Source: Leptospira licerasiae serovar Varillal str. VAR 010 (GTDB taxonomy: Bacteria; Spirochaetota; Leptospiria; Leptospirales; Leptospiraceae). From it: DNA of 64,000 nucleotides. The stretch is taken from assembly GCF_000244755.1 (NCBI RefSeq), contig NZ_AHOO02000005.1:1240001-1304000 (forward strand). Direction: 5' to 3'. The position numbers were made by a program, and so were the translations under genes. Under the pieces are notes generated by a model. That model worked only from the letters and a program-made list of their open reading frames with translations. It did not search any database and was not told where the DNA came from. Of the stretch, positions 1-10,766 are shown piece by piece; position 1 is the stretch's first letter, and every line of letters starts with the position of its first letter.

Positions 1-96
1 ATTCACCCGATCGCTATGGACAAAGGTCTTAAATTCGCGATCCGCGAAGGTGGAAAGACTATCGGTTCTGGCGTAGTGGCTGAGATCACCGAGTAA
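1..96 (+). CDS. tuf: Elongation factor Tu, C-terminal end (partial)
   Basis: Only the last 31 codons and the stop are in the window. The residues FAIREGG followed by a Gly/Val-rich stretch and the end VVAEITE are the usual last beta-strand of EF-Tu domain III. EF-Tu carries aminoacyl-tRNA to the ribosome. It ends 10 bases before rpsJ, so tuf very probably heads the same transcription unit. The start lies outside the window. Confidence 0.93.
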   Translation: MHPIAMDKGLKFAIREGGKTIGSGVVAEITE

Positions 97-106
97 GAGA
101 AAGGTA

Positions 107-415
107 ATGGCTGGCCAAAAGATCAGAGTAAAGCTTAAAGCTTTCGATCATAAGTTGATCGACCAATCAACTTACGAGATCGTTGCGACTGCCAAAAGGA
201 CCGGAGCTACTGTCTCCGGTCCGATTCCTCTTCCAACGAAGAAGGAAATATACACAGTCCTCCGTTCTCCACACGTAAATAAAAAATCAAGAGAGCAGTT
301 TGAGATGAAAACTCACAAAAGGCTCATAGACATTCTGGACACCAACGAAGACACAGTTGAGGCTCTGATGAAGCTACAACTCCCTGCAGGTGTTTCAGTG
401 GATATTAAATCCTAA
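107..415 (+). CDS. rpsJ: 30S ribosomal protein S10
   Basis: A 102-residue protein, the normal length for S10. The central segment [19 protein letters not shown] matches the S10 signature. S10 sits in the 30S head and, as NusE, also takes part in transcription antitermination. The ATG at 107 follows a purine-rich ribosome binding site (GAGAAAGG). It opens the S10 part of the ribosomal locus, directly after tuf. Confidence 0.98.
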   Translation: MAGQKIRVKLKAFDHKLIDQSTYEIVATAKRTGATVSGPIPLPTKKEIYTVLRSPHVNKKSREQFEMKTHKRLIDILDTNEDTVEALMKLQLPAGVSVDIKS

Positions 416-426
416 GGGAAGAAGAA

Positions 427-1047
427 ATGGCAAAGGGATTAATCGGTAAAAAGATAGGGATGTCCCAAATCTTCGACGAGCAAGGAAACATTATTCCTGT
501 AACCGTCTTAGAGGTAGGTCCCTGCGCAGTTTCCCAAGTCAAGTCCGTAGCTACGGACGGTTACGACGCGATTCAGTTAGCTTATCAGGATGATAAAGAA
601 AAACACCTGACCAAATCAGAAGTTAAACATTTGGCAAAAGCTGGACTAACTCCTAAGAGAGTGTTGAAGGAATTCCGGAATTTCGGCGAAGAGCCGGCTG
701 CCGGAGCTGAGTTAAAAGCACAAGACGTGTTTGCGGTTTCCGACACTGTGAAAGTTACAGGAACTAGCAAAGGTAAAGGTTTCCAAGGTGTTATCAAAAG
801 ATACGGACACCATGGTGGACCAGGCGCTCACGGTTCTCGTTTTCATAGACACCCAGGATCCATGGGATCCAACACCACTCCGGGAAGAGTATTCAAAGGT
901 CGTAAATTACCGGGCCGTATGGGCTTCGATACAAAGACAGTATTGAACCTAAAAGTGGTTCGTATTCACGAAGCAGAAAATTTGGTTTTTGTAAGCGGAT
1001 CAGTTCCGGGACCTGCAAACTCCATCATCACTATTGAGAAGATATAA
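427..1047 (+). CDS. rplC: 50S ribosomal protein L3
   Basis: A 206-residue protein of normal L3 length. The N-terminus [13 protein letters not shown] and the glycine- and histidine-rich loop around residues 125-165 ([22 protein letters not shown]) are L3 hallmarks; that loop reaches toward the peptidyl transferase centre. It lies 11 bases after rpsJ and 15 before rplD. Confidence 0.98.
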   Translation: MAKGLIGKKIGMSQIFDEQGNIIPVTVLEVGPCAVSQVKSVATDGYDAIQLAYQDDKEKHLTKSEVKHLAKAGLTPKRVLKEFRNFGEEPAAGAELKAQDVFAVSDTVKVTGTSKGKGFQGVIKRYGHHGGPGAHGSRFHRHPGSMGSNTTPGRVFKGRKLPGRMGFDTKTVLNLKVVRIHEAENLVFVSGSVPGPANSIITIEKI

Positions 1048-1062
1048 AGACCGCGGTTAGTC

Positions 1063-1698
1063 ATGAAAGCACAGAAGTACTCAAAAGAAGGAAAACTGCT
1101 CTCGGAAATCGAACTTCCTGCAGCGTTGTTCGAATCCAGATACAGCAGTGGCGCGATTTACGACGCCATCAAAGCGGAGAATGCTAACCTTCGCTCCGGG
1201 AATCATCATACCAAGACCCGCTCGGAAGTTTCCGGGGGTGGTAAAAAGCCTTGGTCCCAAAAAGGAACCGGTAGAGCTCGTCAGGGTTCTATCCGTGCTC
1301 CTCAATGGGTGGGCGGTGGTACTGTTCACGGACCTCGCAAGAGAGATTATTCTTACAACGTTTCTCCGAAAGTGAAACGCAGAGCGGTTCTTTCCGTTTT
1401 GAATAAGAAAGCTCAAGACGCGGTCATTAAAGTAGTAGAAGATCTGGATCCGAAAGAATTTAGCACTAAAGCGTTCTCTACTTTATTCAATAATATCGGA
1501 TTAAAGAACACCGGAGTGATCGGATTCTTAGTAGGCGGAGAGAACGACTTCCTTAAAAAGTCAGTTCGCAATATTCCTACAGTAAAATACATCAACTCCA
1601 AACGTATTGCGGTGAGAGACATTCTATATAATAGAAATCTTGTAATTACCGAAGGCGCTTTGGGAGAAATCCTCAAGCATTACGGAGAAGGAAAATGA
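1063..1698 (+). CDS. rplD: 50S ribosomal protein L4
   Basis: A 211-residue L4. The stretch [15 protein letters not shown] near residues 68-82 is the extended loop that lines the peptide exit tunnel. In enterobacteria L4 represses its own operon; nothing here shows whether this organism does the same. Its TGA stop overlaps the ATG of rplW (ATGA), which suggests translational coupling. Confidence 0.98.
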   Translation: MKAQKYSKEGKLLSEIELPAALFESRYSSGAIYDAIKAENANLRSGNHHTKTRSEVSGGGKKPWSQKGTGRARQGSIRAPQWVGGGTVHGPRKRDYSYNVSPKVKRRAVLSVLNKKAQDAVIKVVEDLDPKEFSTKAFSTLFNNIGLKNTGVIGFLVGGENDFLKKSVRNIPTVKYINSKRIAVRDILYNRNLVITEGALGEILKHYGEGK

Positions 1699-2003
1699 AT
1701 CTGAATGAAGTGATCTTATCTCCGATCATCACTGAAAAGTCCCAAGACCTGGAGACTATCGGTGAAAAAGCCGGTAAAAGAACCGTAAAATACACTGTGG
1801 AAATCCATCCTAGAGCAAATAAAACTCTAGTGAAGGAAGCTTTTCGCAAAATTTACAACGTAGTACCTTCTTCCGTAAACATTCAAGTGTATCGCGGAAA
1901 AGTAAAAAGATTCCGTCATCTACCCGCTCCAAAAGCTCATTGGAAAAAAGCAATCGTGACTTTCCAAGACGGAGCGAGCATCGACTTCGGAAAGGAAGCA
2001 TAA
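1695..2003 (+). CDS. rplW: 50S ribosomal protein L23
   Basis: A 102-residue L23, which sits at the tunnel exit and docks trigger factor and SRP. The opening [14 protein letters not shown] and the later YRGKVKRF motif are characteristic. It starts inside the rplD stop codon and ends three bases before rplB. Confidence 0.97.
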   Translation: MNLNEVILSPIITEKSQDLETIGEKAGKRTVKYTVEIHPRANKTLVKEAFRKIYNVVPSSVNIQVYRGKVKRFRHLPAPKAHWKKAIVTFQDGASIDFGKEA

Positions 2004-2006
2004 GAA

Positions 2007-2846
2007 ATGGGAATTAAAAAGTTTAAACCCGTTACTTCCGCCAGCCGTTTTAAATCGGTATTAACTTTCGAGGAAATCACCGAAACGGAACCGTATCGTC
2101 CTTTAACGATCAGCTTAAATTACAAAGCGGGTCGTGGAGAAGGCGGTAAAATTGCGGTTCGCAGAAAAGGCGGAAGAGTAAAACGCAAATATCGTATCAT
2201 CGACTTCAAACGTCGTAAGACCGGGATCCCAGCTACTGTTAAAACAGTAGAATACGATCCATATCGTTCCGCATTCATTTCTCTCGTTAGTTATTCTGAC
2301 GGAGAATATGCTTACATCCTGAATGCAGAAGGATTGAAAGTTGGGGACAAAGTTTCCAATGGAGAAGGAGCTGAAATCAAAGTCGGAAACGCACTTCCAC
2401 TCGGAAAAATTCCTCCAGGCACTAACGTGCATAACGTGGAATTGAAGATCGGAAGAGGCGGGCAGATCGCAAGAACTGCAGGATCCTTCGCTACTATCGC
2501 AGGTAGAGACGGAGAATACGTTCTTCTCAAACTTCCGAGCTCCGAAGTTCGTAAAGTTCACCAGAACTGCTACGCTACGGTAGGAATTTGCAGCAATAGA
2601 GATCATAACCTCGTTTCCATCGGTAAAGCCGGTAGAAACAGATGGTTGGGTAAACGTCCTAAGGTCAGAGGGGTCGTAATGAACCCGGTTGATCACCCAC
2701 ATGGTGGTGGTGAGGGACGTACTTCCGGAGGTCGTCACCCAGTGACTCCTTGGGGTATTCCAACCAAAGGATACAAAACTCGTCGCAGGGCTAAACCTTC
2801 TGACAAGTTTATCATCCAGAAGAGAAAGGGAAATAGGAGCAGGTAA
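2007..2846 (+). CDS. rplB: 50S ribosomal protein L2
   Basis: A 279-residue L2 of standard length. The C-terminal signature [15 protein letters not shown] contains the conserved histidine near the peptidyl transferase centre. The N-terminal OB-like half carries [13 protein letters not shown]2 is needed for subunit association. Long open frames on the opposite strand here are codon-bias shadows. Confidence 0.98.
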   Translation: MGIKKFKPVTSASRFKSVLTFEEITETEPYRPLTISLNYKAGRGEGGKIAVRRKGGRVKRKYRIIDFKRRKTGIPATVKTVEYDPYRSAFISLVSYSDGEYAYILNAEGLKVGDKVSNGEGAEIKVGNALPLGKIPPGTNVHNVELKIGRGGQIARTAGSFATIAGRDGEYVLLKLPSSEVRKVHQNCYATVGICSNRDHNLVSIGKAGRNRWLGKRPKVRGVVMNPVDHPHGGGEGRTSGGRHPVTPWGIPTKGYKTRRRAKPSDKFIIQKRKGNRSR

Positions 2847-2851
2847 TCATC

Positions 2852-3130
2852 ATGAGATCTTCTAAAAAAGGTCCGTTCATCGACAGTCACCTCATGAGCA
2901 AGGTGATCAAGCTGAACTCTGAAAACCAAAAGAAACCGTTTAAAACCTGGTCTCGTAGAAGTACGATTTTCCCGGACATGATCGGTCACACAATCATGGT
3001 TCATAACGGAAACAAATTTATCCCTGTTTTCATCAATGACAACATGGTAGGGCACAAGTTGGGAGAATTTGCTCCAACTCGTACTTATCGTGGTCATGGA
3101 AACACTGATAAAAAGGCGGCTAAGAAGTAA
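2852..3130 (+). CDS. rpsS: 30S ribosomal protein S19
   Basis: A 92-residue S19 of standard length. The stretch [19 protein letters not shown] and the later [15 protein letters not shown] are diagnostic. S19 forms a heterodimer with S13 in the 30S head. Its TAA stop shares one base with the ATG of rplV (TAATG). Confidence 0.98.
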   Translation: MRSSKKGPFIDSHLMSKVIKLNSENQKKPFKTWSRRSTIFPDMIGHTIMVHNGNKFIPVFINDNMVGHKLGEFAPTRTYRGHGNTDKKAAKK

Positions 3131-3462
3131 TGGAAGCCGTAGCAATCGCAAGATTTGTCAGAATGTCCCCTCGTAAACTTCGTCTTGTAGCGGATGAGAT
3201 CCGTGGCTACGAAGTTGCAGAAGCTCTGGATATTCTGAAATATACGAACAAGAGAGCGATCGAGCCTATCTTCAAACTTATCAAATCTGCTTCTGCAAAC
3301 GCAGTTGTAAAAAGTGATAACGCTGATCCAGGCAAAATGTTCATTAAAAAGATCCTGGTGGACGAAGGCCCAATCCTTAAACGCTTCCGTCCTCGCGCTC
3401 GCGGTAGAGCTGCAAGGATCCGTAAGAGAACCAGCCACGTAACTGTGGTAATCTCGGATTAA
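3130..3462 (+). CDS. rplV: 50S ribosomal protein L22
   Basis: A 110-residue L22. The start [20 protein letters not shown] and the C-terminal [17 protein letters not shown] (the hairpin that narrows the exit tunnel) are typical. Translation probably reinitiates from the overlapping rpsS stop. Confidence 0.98.
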   Translation: MEAVAIARFVRMSPRKLRLVADEIRGYEVAEALDILKYTNKRAIEPIFKLIKSASANAVVKSDNADPGKMFIKKILVDEGPILKRFRPRARGRAARIRKRTSHVTVVISD

Positions 3463-3473
3463 TAGGGGAAATC

Positions 3474-4151
3474 ATGGGACAGAAAGTTAACCCAATAGGA
3501 CTTCGTATCGGAATTACCCGCGGATGGGATTCCATTTGGTTCTCTCAAGGAGATTATAAAAAGAATCTTCACGAAGATATTAGAATTCGTAGATTTATCC
3601 AAGGCCGTTTTAAAGAAGCAGGCGTTGTAAAAGTTGTAGTGGAGCGTTTCCCTGAGAAGATCAACGTTAACCTTCACACTGCTAAGCCTGGTGTGGTAAT
3701 CGGTAAGAACGGAGCGAATATCGAAGCCGTTAAAAAAGTCCTTAAGACTATGACCGAAAAACCTCTTAATCTTAACATTATAGAAGTTAAGAAGCCTGAG
3801 ACTATTGCGCAATGTATCGCTGAGTCCATCGCGATCCAGATCCAAGAGCGTCAACCGTTCCGTCGTGTGATGAAACAAGAACTTCGTCGTGCTATGAGAG
3901 GTGGAGTAGAAGGAATTAAGATCCTGATCTCCGGTCGTTTGAACGGAGCGGATATGGCTCGTCGCGAAGGTTATCGTGAAGGAAGAATTCCTCTTCATAC
4001 ACTTAGAGCGAAAATCGATCTAGGATTCCGTGAAGCCAGCACCACTTTCGGACAAATCGGAGTGAAGGTTTGGACTTATACCGGAGACTTCATCAACAAT
4101 AAAGAAGAATCCGAAGAAGATAAATACGCCGTTAAAAGAAGGACCAACTGA
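3474..4151 (+). CDS. rpsC: 30S ribosomal protein S3
   Basis: A 225-residue S3. It has [13 protein letters not shown] at the N-terminus, a type II KH domain with the loop [13 protein letters not shown] around residues 72-84, and the C-terminal block [18 protein letters not shown]3 lines the mRNA entry channel. The last residues are more acidic and basic mixed than in E. coli but the length is normal. Confidence 0.98.
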   Translation: MGQKVNPIGLRIGITRGWDSIWFSQGDYKKNLHEDIRIRRFIQGRFKEAGVVKVVVERFPEKINVNLHTAKPGVVIGKNGANIEAVKKVLKTMTEKPLNLNIIEVKKPETIAQCIAESIAIQIQERQPFRRVMKQELRRAMRGGVEGIKILISGRLNGADMARREGYREGRIPLHTLRAKIDLGFREASTTFGQIGVKVWTYTGDFINNKEESEEDKYAVKRRTN

Positions 4152-4181
4152 TCGTCTCTGATGATCCAAAGGTAAAAAACG

Positions 4182-4595
4182 ATGTTATCACCTAAAAGAG
4201 TTAAGTTCAGAAAAAGACAAAGGGGCCGCTTGAAAGGAAACGACGAGCGTGGTTCCAAAGTGTCCTTCGGAGAGTTCGGTTTGAAAGCTGTTACTTCCGG
4301 ACGTTTGACTGCAAGACAGATCGAAGCGGCAAGGATCACTATCAACCGTCAGGTAAAAAGAGGCGGGAAACTTTGGATTAGGATCTTCCCTCATCTACCT
4401 ATTACCAAAAAACCAGCGGAAACTCGTATGGGTAAAGGTAAAGGTAACCCTGAGTTCTGGATCGCAGAGATCAGACCTGGTAGAGTTTTATTCGAAATGA
4501 GCGGTATCGATGAAGCAACCGCTAAAAAAGCTTTGGATCTGGCTGCTTATAAACTGCCTGTTCAAACTGAATTTGTGAAGAGGTCTACGCTGTGA
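4182..4595 (+). CDS. rplP: 50S ribosomal protein L16
   Basis: A 137-residue L16. The N-terminus [15 protein letters not shown] and the block [20 protein letters not shown] are the family signatures. It lies near the A-site tRNA elbow. Its TGA stop is overlapped by the GTG start of rpmC (GTGA). Confidence 0.98.
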   Translation: MLSPKRVKFRKRQRGRLKGNDERGSKVSFGEFGLKAVTSGRLTARQIEAARITINRQVKRGGKLWIRIFPHLPITKKPAETRMGKGKGNPEFWIAEIRPGRVLFEMSGIDEATAKKALDLAAYKLPVQTEFVKRSTL

Positions 4596-4894
4596 AAAAG
4601 ATCAAACTCGCAGAGTTGAAAGACGCAGAAATTTTAGCACAATTGGAAGATGCTCGTAAGATCATTCGTACAGCACGTTTCCAATACGGAGTGGCTCGTT
4701 CTTTGGAGAACCCGAAGGTGATCACTAACGCGAAGAAAAAGATCGCGCGCCTTCTTACTATCCAAAGAAACAGAGAGTTAGCTGCGAAGCCTGGTTCTAC
4801 TAAGGCCAGACGTTATTCAAGAGCTACTCGTAAGACGCAAGCTTTAGCAAAAGCGAATGCTTCCGCTAAAAAGGCTGCTAAGGGAACGAACTGA
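4592..4894 (+). CDS. rpmC: 50S ribosomal protein L29, with C-terminal extension
   Basis: The first 65 or so residues are L29-like (helical hairpin with [10 protein letters not shown] and [16 protein letters not shown]). The protein is 100 residues, about a third longer than usual, because of a basic Ala/Lys/Arg tail. It starts with GTG inside the rplP stop, a coupled arrangement. L29 sits by the exit tunnel. Confidence 0.95.
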   Translation: MKKIKLAELKDAEILAQLEDARKIIRTARFQYGVARSLENPKVITNAKKKIARLLTIQRNRELAAKPGSTKARRYSRATRKTQALAKANASAKKAAKGTN

Positions 4895-4896
4895 TT

Positions 4897-5166
4897 ATGG
4901 AAACTGCAAAGAAGCACATAAAAAAATCACTTCTTAGCGAAGGTAAAGTTGTGAGCACTGCTATGGATAAAACCCTAGTGATGTTAGTGGAAGCACGCAA
5001 GACTCACCCTAAGTTTAAGAAGATCGTTCGTAGAACCGTTAAAATGAAGGTTCATGACGAAAAAAATGAATGCCAAGTAGGAGATAGGATTCTGGCGATC
5101 GAAACCAGGCCTCTATCCCGTGAAAAGCGTCACCGTCTATTTAAGATCGTAGAAAAGGCAAAGTAA
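4897..5166 (+). CDS. rpsQ: 30S ribosomal protein S17
   Basis: An 89-residue S17 with an OB fold. Landmarks are [17 protein letters not shown], the basic [19 protein letters not shown] segment, and [19 protein letters not shown]. It binds 16S rRNA early in 30S assembly. It lies two bases after rpmC. Confidence 0.98.
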   Translation: METAKKHIKKSLLSEGKVVSTAMDKTLVMLVEARKTHPKFKKIVRRTVKMKVHDEKNECQVGDRILAIETRPLSREKRHRLFKIVEKAK

Positions 5167-5167
5167 G

Positions 5168-5560
5168 ATGATCCAACAGGAAACCATCCTCCAAGTCGCC
5201 GATAACTCCGGAATCAAAAGAGTTATGTGTATTAAAGTCTTAGGAGGCTCTAAAAAACGTTACGCCTCCGTAGGAGACGAGATCATCGTCGCCGTGAAAG
5301 ACGCACAACCTGCTTATGGGTTAAAAGATTCCACGGGGAAAAAGGTCCATAACAAGGCCGTTCAACGCGCAGTAGTCGTCAGAACTAAAAAAGAGATCCG
5401 TCGCCCGGATGGTTCTTATATTCGTTTCGATGATAACGCAGTCGCAATTATCGACGACAAAGGAAACCCGAAAGGGACCCGTATTTTCGGGCCAGTAGCT
5501 CGCGAACTTCGCGATAAAAAATACGCTAAGATCATCTCCCTAGCGCCGGAGGTTCTATAA
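5168..5560 (+). CDS. rplN: 50S ribosomal protein L14
   Basis: A 130-residue L14, slightly longer than the usual 122. [15 protein letters not shown] and the C-terminal [27 protein letters not shown] are textbook. The few extra residues fall in the middle, around [12 protein letters not shown]. Its stop overlaps the rplX ATG (TAATG). Confidence 0.98.
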   Translation: MIQQETILQVADNSGIKRVMCIKVLGGSKKRYASVGDEIIVAVKDAQPAYGLKDSTGKKVHNKAVQRAVVVRTKKEIRRPDGSYIRFDDNAVAIIDDKGNPKGTRIFGPVARELRDKKYAKIISLAPEVL

Positions 5561-5913
5561 TGTCTAAGCTGACGTATCGGGGATCCGAATATACAAAATT
5601 CAAATCCGTTCGCCTGCACAAAGATGACGAAGTAGTCGTTATCGCAGGAAAAGAGAAAGGAAAAAAAGGCAAGATCCTAGTTATCGATAAGAAAAGGGAT
5701 CGTGTAGTAGTAGAAGGACTGAACAAACGTAAACGTTTCTTAAGACCTACCCAAGAAAACCCTCAAGGTGGTATCGTAGAGGTGGAAGCTCCAATGCACA
5801 TCTCCAACGTAATGTTCTACGATTCCAAAAAGAAGAAGGGAGTTCGTCTGGGCTACCAAGAGAATAAAGGTAAAAAAGTCCGCGTTTCTAAGCCGGAGGG
5901 GAAAGAGATCTAA
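5560..5913 (+). CDS. rplX: 50S ribosomal protein L24
   Basis: A 117-residue L24 with an N-terminal KOW motif ([21 protein letters not shown]) and the block [22 protein letters not shown]24 starts 50S assembly. An extra ten or so residues precede the KOW motif. Confidence 0.97.
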   Translation: MSKLTYRGSEYTKFKSVRLHKDDEVVVIAGKEKGKKGKILVIDKKRDRVVVEGLNKRKRFLRPTQENPQGGIVEVEAPMHISNVMFYDSKKKKGVRLGYQENKGKKVRVSKPEGKEI

Positions 5914-5916
5914 GTC

Positions 5917-6468
5917 ATGGCAGCAGCTAGATTGAGAGATAAATACGGGAAAGAAATCGTTCCCGCTCTTCAGAAACAATATAACTTCAAGTCCATTATG
6001 CAAGTTCCTCGTTTGGAAAAAATCGTTCTGAACGTGGGAATGGGAGAGGCTCATACCAACCCTAAAGCATTGGAAGCGGCTGTAGAAGAACTCGCATTGA
6101 TCACCGGACAACGTCCGGTTAAAACTAAGGCTAAAAAATCCATCGCGGGATTCAAACTCCGCGAAGGTATGAGCCTCGGAACCACTGTTACCCTACGTGG
6201 AAACTATATGTATGAGTTTCTAGATCGTTTGGTGAATGTGGCTCTACCAAGGGTGCGTGACTTTAAAGGAGTTTCCGAGAAAGGTTTCGACGGACGCGGA
6301 AACTATAACTTCAGCATCAAAGAACAAATCATTTTCCCAGAGATCAAAGTGGATAAGATCAACACTCTCTATGGGATGAACCTGACCTTCGTAACGAACA
6401 CCAAGGTAGACGCAGAAGCTTATAGCCTTCTCGCTGCTTTCGGTATGCCGTTCCGGAACCTGAGATAA
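5917..6468 (+). CDS. rplE: 50S ribosomal protein L5
   Basis: A 183-residue L5 with [15 protein letters not shown], the [20 protein letters not shown] segment, and [23 protein letters not shown]. It binds 5S rRNA in the central protuberance. It lies three bases after rplX. Confidence 0.98.
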   Translation: MAAARLRDKYGKEIVPALQKQYNFKSIMQVPRLEKIVLNVGMGEAHTNPKALEAAVEELALITGQRPVKTKAKKSIAGFKLREGMSLGTTVTLRGNYMYEFLDRLVNVALPRVRDFKGVSEKGFDGRGNYNFSIKEQIIFPEIKVDKINTLYGMNLTFVTNTKVDAEAYSLLAAFGMPFRNLR

Positions 6469-6481
6469 GGAGCCCGCAATC

Positions 6482-6667
6482 ATGGCTAAGACCTCTTTAA
6501 TCGAAAGACATAAGAAAAAAAAGAAATTCAAAGTACGGGTTCACAACCGTTGCCCACTTTGCGGACGCCCTCGCGGTTACCTAAGAAGATTCGACATGTG
6601 CAGAATTTGCTTCCGGAAGCTTGCTAGCCAAGCTCAAATCCCGGGAGTAGTTAAGGCATCTTGGTAA
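6482..6667 (+). CDS. rpsN: 30S ribosomal protein S14, zinc-binding type
   Basis: A 61-residue S14 of the short, zinc-binding (type Z) class. It has two Cys pairs, CPLCG and CRICF, about 15 residues apart. The RNA-binding middle is [12 protein letters not shown] start at 6482 follows the AAGGAG at 6467. Confidence 0.98.
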   Translation: MAKTSLIERHKKKKKFKVRVHNRCPLCGRPRGYLRRFDMCRICFRKLASQAQIPGVVKASW

Positions 6668-6685
6668 GGACTGGAGGACATTATA

Positions 6686-7084
6686 ATGAGTTTATCTGAT
6701 CCAATCGGTGATATGCTGACCCGCATTCGTAATGCTGGTCGTGCGAAACATGAAAGTTGTGTGATTCCAGGAAGTAAGATCAAACGTTCTATTCTGGAGT
6801 TATTGAAAGAAGAAGGATTTATCAACGGCTATGAGCCGGTGACTAACGGAAGTTTCGAAGATTTCAAAGTTGCTTTGAAATACGATGTAACTAAAAGACC
6901 GGTGATCCGCGAGTTAGTTCGTGTATCAAAACCAGGTCGTAGAGTTTACATGAAAAGCGAAGAGATCCGCCCGTATAAAAACAATATGGGAACTATGATT
7001 CTCTCCACTTCCAAAGGAGTTATGACCGGCAAAAAAGCTCGGAAATTACGGGTAGGAGGAGAGGTTATCTGTAAACTCTCTTAA
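6686..7084 (+). CDS. rpsH: 30S ribosomal protein S8
   Basis: A 132-residue S8. It begins [17 protein letters not shown] and ends with [26 protein letters not shown], both classic. S8 is a primary binder of the 16S central domain. The start has a good site, GGAGG, about 10 bases upstream. Confidence 0.98.
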   Translation: MSLSDPIGDMLTRIRNAGRAKHESCVIPGSKIKRSILELLKEEGFINGYEPVTNGSFEDFKVALKYDVTKRPVIRELVRVSKPGRRVYMKSEEIRPYKNNMGTMILSTSKGVMTGKKARKLRVGGEVICKLS

Positions 7085-7110
7085 GAGTGAAGGAAAACTT
7101 ATAAAGACCT

Positions 7111-7650
7111 ATGTCCAGGATTGGAAAAGCAGAAATCAAACTTCCGGATAAAGTGGAAGTAAAACAGGACAGCACCGTAATTAAAGTGAAAGGTCCTCTA
7201 GGCGAGTTACAAACTCCTATTTTTGCAGGAATCTCTCTGAAAAACGAGGGCGGGACTGTGAAATTGGAAAGATCCAGCGAAGAGCAAAACATAGTAGCTC
7301 TTCACGGATTGACCCGAGCTCTTCTTATGAATAGCGTAAAGGGTGTGACCGCTGGTTGGGAAAAAAACCTGGAGATCACAGGGGTTGGTTATCGTGCTGC
7401 TAAGCGCGGTGAAGATCTGGTGATGAACCTTGGATATTCCCACGAGGTTGTTTACAAGGCTCCTAAAGGAATTAAGATCGAAGTCATTGAACAAGTGAAG
7501 ATCAAAATTTCCGGAATCGACAAACAACTAGTCGGGCAAGTTGCGGCAGATATCCGTTCTAAGAGACCTCCTGAGCCTTATAAAGGTAAAGGGATCAAGT
7601 ACAACGACGAATTTATCAAGAGAAAGGCCGGAAAAACCGGTAAGAAGTAA
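7111..7650 (+). CDS. rplF: 50S ribosomal protein L6
   Basis: A 179-residue L6 with two related halves. It opens [12 protein letters not shown], has [11 protein letters not shown] mid-protein, and ends in the L6 signature [14 protein letters not shown]. It lies near the sarcin-ricin loop region of the 50S subunit. Confidence 0.98.
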   Translation: MSRIGKAEIKLPDKVEVKQDSTVIKVKGPLGELQTPIFAGISLKNEGGTVKLERSSEEQNIVALHGLTRALLMNSVKGVTAGWEKNLEITGVGYRAAKRGEDLVMNLGYSHEVVYKAPKGIKIEVIEQVKIKISGIDKQLVGQVAADIRSKRPPEPYKGKGIKYNDEFIKRKAGKTGKK

Positions 7651-7654
7651 GGCC

Positions 7655-8017
7655 ATGATTAATAAACTGAAAAAAATCGCAGCCAAACGCAGAAGAGCAG
7701 AGCGTTCCAGATTTAAACTGAGACAATCCAGCTCTCGCCCTAGATTGGTATTTAATAAATCCAATCGTTATCTTTCCTGCCAGATCGTGGATGATGGCCA
7801 AGGAACAACTTTGGTAGCTGCCTCTACATTAGAAGCTACCTTTGCAGGTAAAAGCCGCAAAGATAAAGAAGCTGCTAAGGCTTTGGGAAAAGCGATCGGA
7901 GAGAGAGCCGCTTCTAAAGGTGTAAAGGTAGTTATGCTGGATCGTTCCGGAATGATCTACCACGGAAGAATCGCGGCTTTCGCGGACGCGGCTAGAGCCG
8001 CGGGACTGGAGTTCTAA
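7655..8017 (+). CDS. rplR: 50S ribosomal protein L18
   Basis: A 120-residue L18, normal length, if started at the ATG at 7655, two bases after an AAGG. An in-frame upstream ATG at 7541 would overlap rplF by 110 bases and add 38 unrelated residues, so it is rejected. Landmarks are [20 protein letters not shown] and the C-terminal [19 protein letters not shown]. It binds 5S rRNA. Confidence 0.97.
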   Translation: MINKLKKIAAKRRRAERSRFKLRQSSSRPRLVFNKSNRYLSCQIVDDGQGTTLVAASTLEATFAGKSRKDKEAAKALGKAIGERAASKGVKVVMLDRSGMIYHGRIAAFADAARAAGLEF

Positions 8018-8019
8018 TA

Positions 8020-8535
8020 ATGGCATACGAACAAGATCAAGAACAGAAAGAGTTTAACGAGAAGGTCGTAAAGATCGATCGCGTTGCTAAAGTTGTAAAA
8101 GGTGGACGTCGTTTCTCCTTTAACGCTCTGACAGTAGTCGGAGATGCAAAAGGTAAAGTAGGGATCGGATTCGGTAAAGCGAATGAGGTTCCGGACGCGA
8201 TCCGTAAATCTATCGAGTCAGCTAAGAAAAATTTGGTGAAAATCCAATTTAGAGGACATACCATTCCTCACGAAGTGATCGGAAAATTCAAATCGGCAAG
8301 AGTGATCCTGAAACCGTCTACTGCGGGAACCGGGATTATCGCCGGAGGATCCGTTCGTTCCGTAGTGGAGAAGGCTGGGATCCAAGATATTCTTAGCAAA
8401 TCCTGGGGTTCTTCGAATCCTGTAAATATCGTAAAGGCGACTCTGGACGCTCTTCAACAATTGGAGACTCCGGTTTTAGCAGCTCGTAAAAGAGGGATCA
8501 CTCTGGCTCGTCTTTTCGGAAACGACGTAGGATAA
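8020..8535 (+). CDS. rpsE: 30S ribosomal protein S5
   Basis: A 171-residue S5. The N-terminal RBD segment contains [20 protein letters not shown], and the later [19 protein letters not shown] is the other conserved block. S5 takes part in decoding accuracy and lines the mRNA entry. It follows rplR by two bases. Confidence 0.98.
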   Translation: MAYEQDQEQKEFNEKVVKIDRVAKVVKGGRRFSFNALTVVGDAKGKVGIGFGKANEVPDAIRKSIESAKKNLVKIQFRGHTIPHEVIGKFKSARVILKPSTAGTGIIAGGSVRSVVEKAGIQDILSKSWGSSNPVNIVKATLDALQQLETPVLAARKRGITLARLFGNDVG

Positions 8536-8540
8536 TTAAC

Positions 8541-8720
8541 ATGGAAACCGTAATCGTTACTCAGATCAAAAGTAATATCGGGATTAAAAAAGGCCAGAAG
8601 CTAACTCTGGCTGCTTTGGGGCTCCGTAAGACCGGACAACAAAGAAAACATACTCTAACTCCGCAGGTGAAAGGGATGATCAATGACGTTCAACACCTGG
8701 TCCGAGTCGAAAAGGCGTAA
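8541..8720 (+). CDS. rpmD: 50S ribosomal protein L30
   Basis: A 59-residue protein between rpsE and rplO, the usual L30 position and length. It reads [14 protein letters not shown], then a [12 protein letters not shown] segment matching the L30 core, and ends [12 protein letters not shown]. It starts five bases after the rpsE stop. Confidence 0.95.
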   Translation: METVIVTQIKSNIGIKKGQKLTLAALGLRKTGQQRKHTLTPQVKGMINDVQHLVRVEKA

Positions 8721-8733
8721 TTAGGTAAGGGAA

Positions 8734-9258
8734 ATGAGTAAAGAAAGAATTAAGGCTGCCCTGGCGTTCGGAAAAGAGCGCGAAGAAAAGGGAGATAAGC
8801 CGGCAGGGAACATCATTCCAGTTCCAGCAGGTTCTACTAAGAATAAAAAACGTTTAGGTCGTGGTATCGGTTCCAAAACCGGTAAAACGGGAGGACGTGG
8901 TTCTAAAGGACAGTATGCTCGTAATACAGTTCGTCGAGGATTCGAAGGTGGGCAGATGCCTATCCATAGAAGACTTCCTAAGCGCGGGTTTACTTCCATA
9001 TTTCATAAGGACTTCTTCCCAATCAACCTCAGAGATATTGAGAAAAGCGGGTTGACCGGCAACATAGATGCCAAAAATATGGTTGAATCGAAGATTCTTG
9101 ATAACGAGAGCACTCCTTTCAAGATTCTGGGAACCGGTGAGATCACGAAAGCCGTTCATATAGTAGCGGATCGCGTTTCCGCTTCCGCCAAGGAAAAGAT
9201 AGAGAAAGCAGGCGGTTCCGTAAAACTTCGCTCAGAGTTAGCTTCTAAAGAAGCTTAA
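8734..9258 (+). CDS. rplO: 50S ribosomal protein L15, N-terminally extended
   Basis: L15 features begin around residue 34 with [27 protein letters not shown] sequence (shown here only in part: [15 protein letters not shown]) and continue with [17 protein letters not shown]. The protein is 174 residues, about 30 longer than typical, from an extra N-terminal segment rich in Lys and Glu. It is the last gene before a hairpin and secY. Confidence 0.96.
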   Translation: MSKERIKAALAFGKEREEKGDKPAGNIIPVPAGSTKNKKRLGRGIGSKTGKTGGRGSKGQYARNTVRRGFEGGQMPIHRRLPKRGFTSIFHKDFFPINLRDIEKSGLTGNIDAKNMVESKILDNESTPFKILGTGEITKAVHIVADRVSASAKEKIEKAGGSVKLRSELASKEA

Positions 9259-9308
9259 ATCCTGAGTCGTTTTCGACCGTTTGGAAGACCGATTCTTTTA
9301 TTTTGTAG

Positions 9309-9334
9309 AGGGACTCAAGCTTTGAGTCCCTTTT
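9309..9334 (+). terminator. Hairpin with T-run between rplO and secY
   Basis: The arms AGGGACTCAA and TTGAGTCCCT form a perfect 10-bp stem around a 3-base loop, followed by TTTT. It lies in the only sizeable gap (121 bases) of the ribosomal locus. The short T-run suggests partial termination or an RNA-processing site, which would lower secY expression relative to the ribosomal genes. Function is inferred. Confidence 0.7.
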
Positions 9335-9379
9335 GCCCGCAAGGGGAGACCAAGGACTAAGGAAAGAGAACAAAGCCGC

Positions 9380-10762
9380 ATGCTGACTTCGATTGCAAAT
9401 ATTTTCAAAATTCCAGAGTTGAGAAACAAGGTGTTCTTTACTCTTGGCATGCTTTTACTTTTCCGTCTCGGAACTCATATTACTATTCCTGGTATTGATC
9501 CTAAAGTAGTTTCCGCAATCGCTTTGGATGCAAATGCAGCCGAAGGTCTTGTAGGAATGTTCGATATGTTCGCTGGAGGAGCTCTTCTGAACTTCTCCAT
9601 CTTTGCGCTCGGGATCATGCCTTATATTTCCTCTTCCATCATTATGCAATTAGTGATGGTACTTGTTCCTTCTTTACAAAAACTCCAAAAAGAAGGAGAA
9701 GAAGGTCGCAAGAAGATCGGACAATACACCAAATACGGAACGATTTTACTTTGCGGAGTCCAGTCTTTAGCGGTGATCCGTTTGGCTCAACGTTGGTCCT
9801 ACGGTGCGGACAATGCTCCGGCTCTTCACCCGGGTTTGATCCATTCTTCTGTTGAATCTTGGTTCTTCTTTATTGCATTATTATCCATCACCACCGGAAC
9901 TGTTCTTTTGATCTGGTTAGGTGAGCAAATTACTGAGAGAGGGATCGGTAACGGTATTTCTCTTTTGATCTTTGCAGGTATCGTAGGGCGTCTTCCAGTT
10001 TCCGTAGCTCAGTTGTTCCGTGAGAACTTCGTAGACGGACTGAACATTATCATCCTTCTTCTTTTATTCATCCTACTCATCGCGTTAACAGTTCTTCTTA
10101 CCCAAGGAGTCCGTAAGGTTCCTTTACAGTACGGAAAACAAATGGTAGGAAGAAAGATGGTCCAAGCTAAGTCTCAAAGTATTCCTTTTAAAGTGAATGG
10201 CGCAAGCGTAATGCCGATCATATTCGCTTCTTCTTTATTACTTTTTCCGCAAACGATCATCCAACAGATCTCCGAGCTTCCTAACTGGGCAGGTTGGGTT
10301 TTACTATTGGATTATCTGAACCCATTCTCTCAGACTTGGTATCACGCTGCATTCTACTTCTTTGTGTATATTGCGCTCATCGTGTTCTTTGCATATTTCT
10401 ATACTGCAATCCAATTCAATCCTGGAGAACTAGCGGAAAATCTTCGTAAGTATAATGGATTTATCCCTGGAATTCGTCCAGGATCTCATACTAAGGAATA
10501 TATAGAGAAGGTCCTAAACAGGATCACTCTTCCCGGTGCGGTTTTCTTAGCAGGACTCGCATTAGCACCTTATATCATTATTCGTTTCTTGAATTTAGGA
10601 ACAAACTCCGGTGGTGGATCCTTGGTTTACACCTTCGGGGGAACTTCTCTGCTAATCATGGTAGGGGTTGCTTTGGAAACTCTGAAACAATTAGAGTCCC
10701 AATTGCTGATGAGAAACTACGATGGTTTCTTGAAAAAGACCAAGATTAAGGGAAGGTCTTAA
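9380..10762 (+). CDS. secY: Preprotein translocase subunit SecY
   Basis: A 460-residue polytopic membrane protein with about ten hydrophobic helices. Landmarks include [14 protein letters not shown] (helix 2), [21 protein letters not shown] and [16 protein letters not shown] (the ribosome-binding cytoplasmic loop). It forms the SecYEG channel. It sits between rplO and adk, the common spc order. SecE and SecG genes are not in the window. Confidence 0.98.
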   Translation: MLTSIANIFKIPELRNKVFFTLGMLLLFRLGTHITIPGIDPKVVSAIALDANAAEGLVGMFDMFAGGALLNFSIFALGIMPYISSSIIMQLVMVLVPSLQKLQKEGEEGRKKIGQYTKYGTILLCGVQSLAVIRLAQRWSYGADNAPALHPGLIHSSVESWFFFIALLSITTGTVLLIWLGEQITERGIGNGISLLIFAGIVGRLPVSVAQLFRENFVDGLNIIILLLLFILLIALTVLLTQGVRKVPLQYGKQMVGRKMVQAKSQSIPFKVNGASVMPIIFASSLLLFPQTIIQQISELPNWAGWVLLLDYLNPFSQTWYHAAFYFFVYIALIVFFAYFYTAIQFNPGELAENLRKYNGFIPGIRPGSHTKEYIEKVLNRITLPGAVFLAGLALAPYIIIRFLNLGTNSGGGSLVYTFGGTSLLIMVGVALETLKQLESQLLMRNYDGFLKKTKIKGRS

Positions 10763-10766
10763 GAAA

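Noticed and set aside
2115..2738. Long open frame on the minus strand (207 codons)
   Set aside because: Lies entirely inside rplB, which is certain. It reflects codon bias in the ribosomal gene.
7541..7654. Earlier start for rplR
   Set aside because: It would overlap rplF by 110 bases and add residues unlike any L18. The ATG at 7655 gives normal length.
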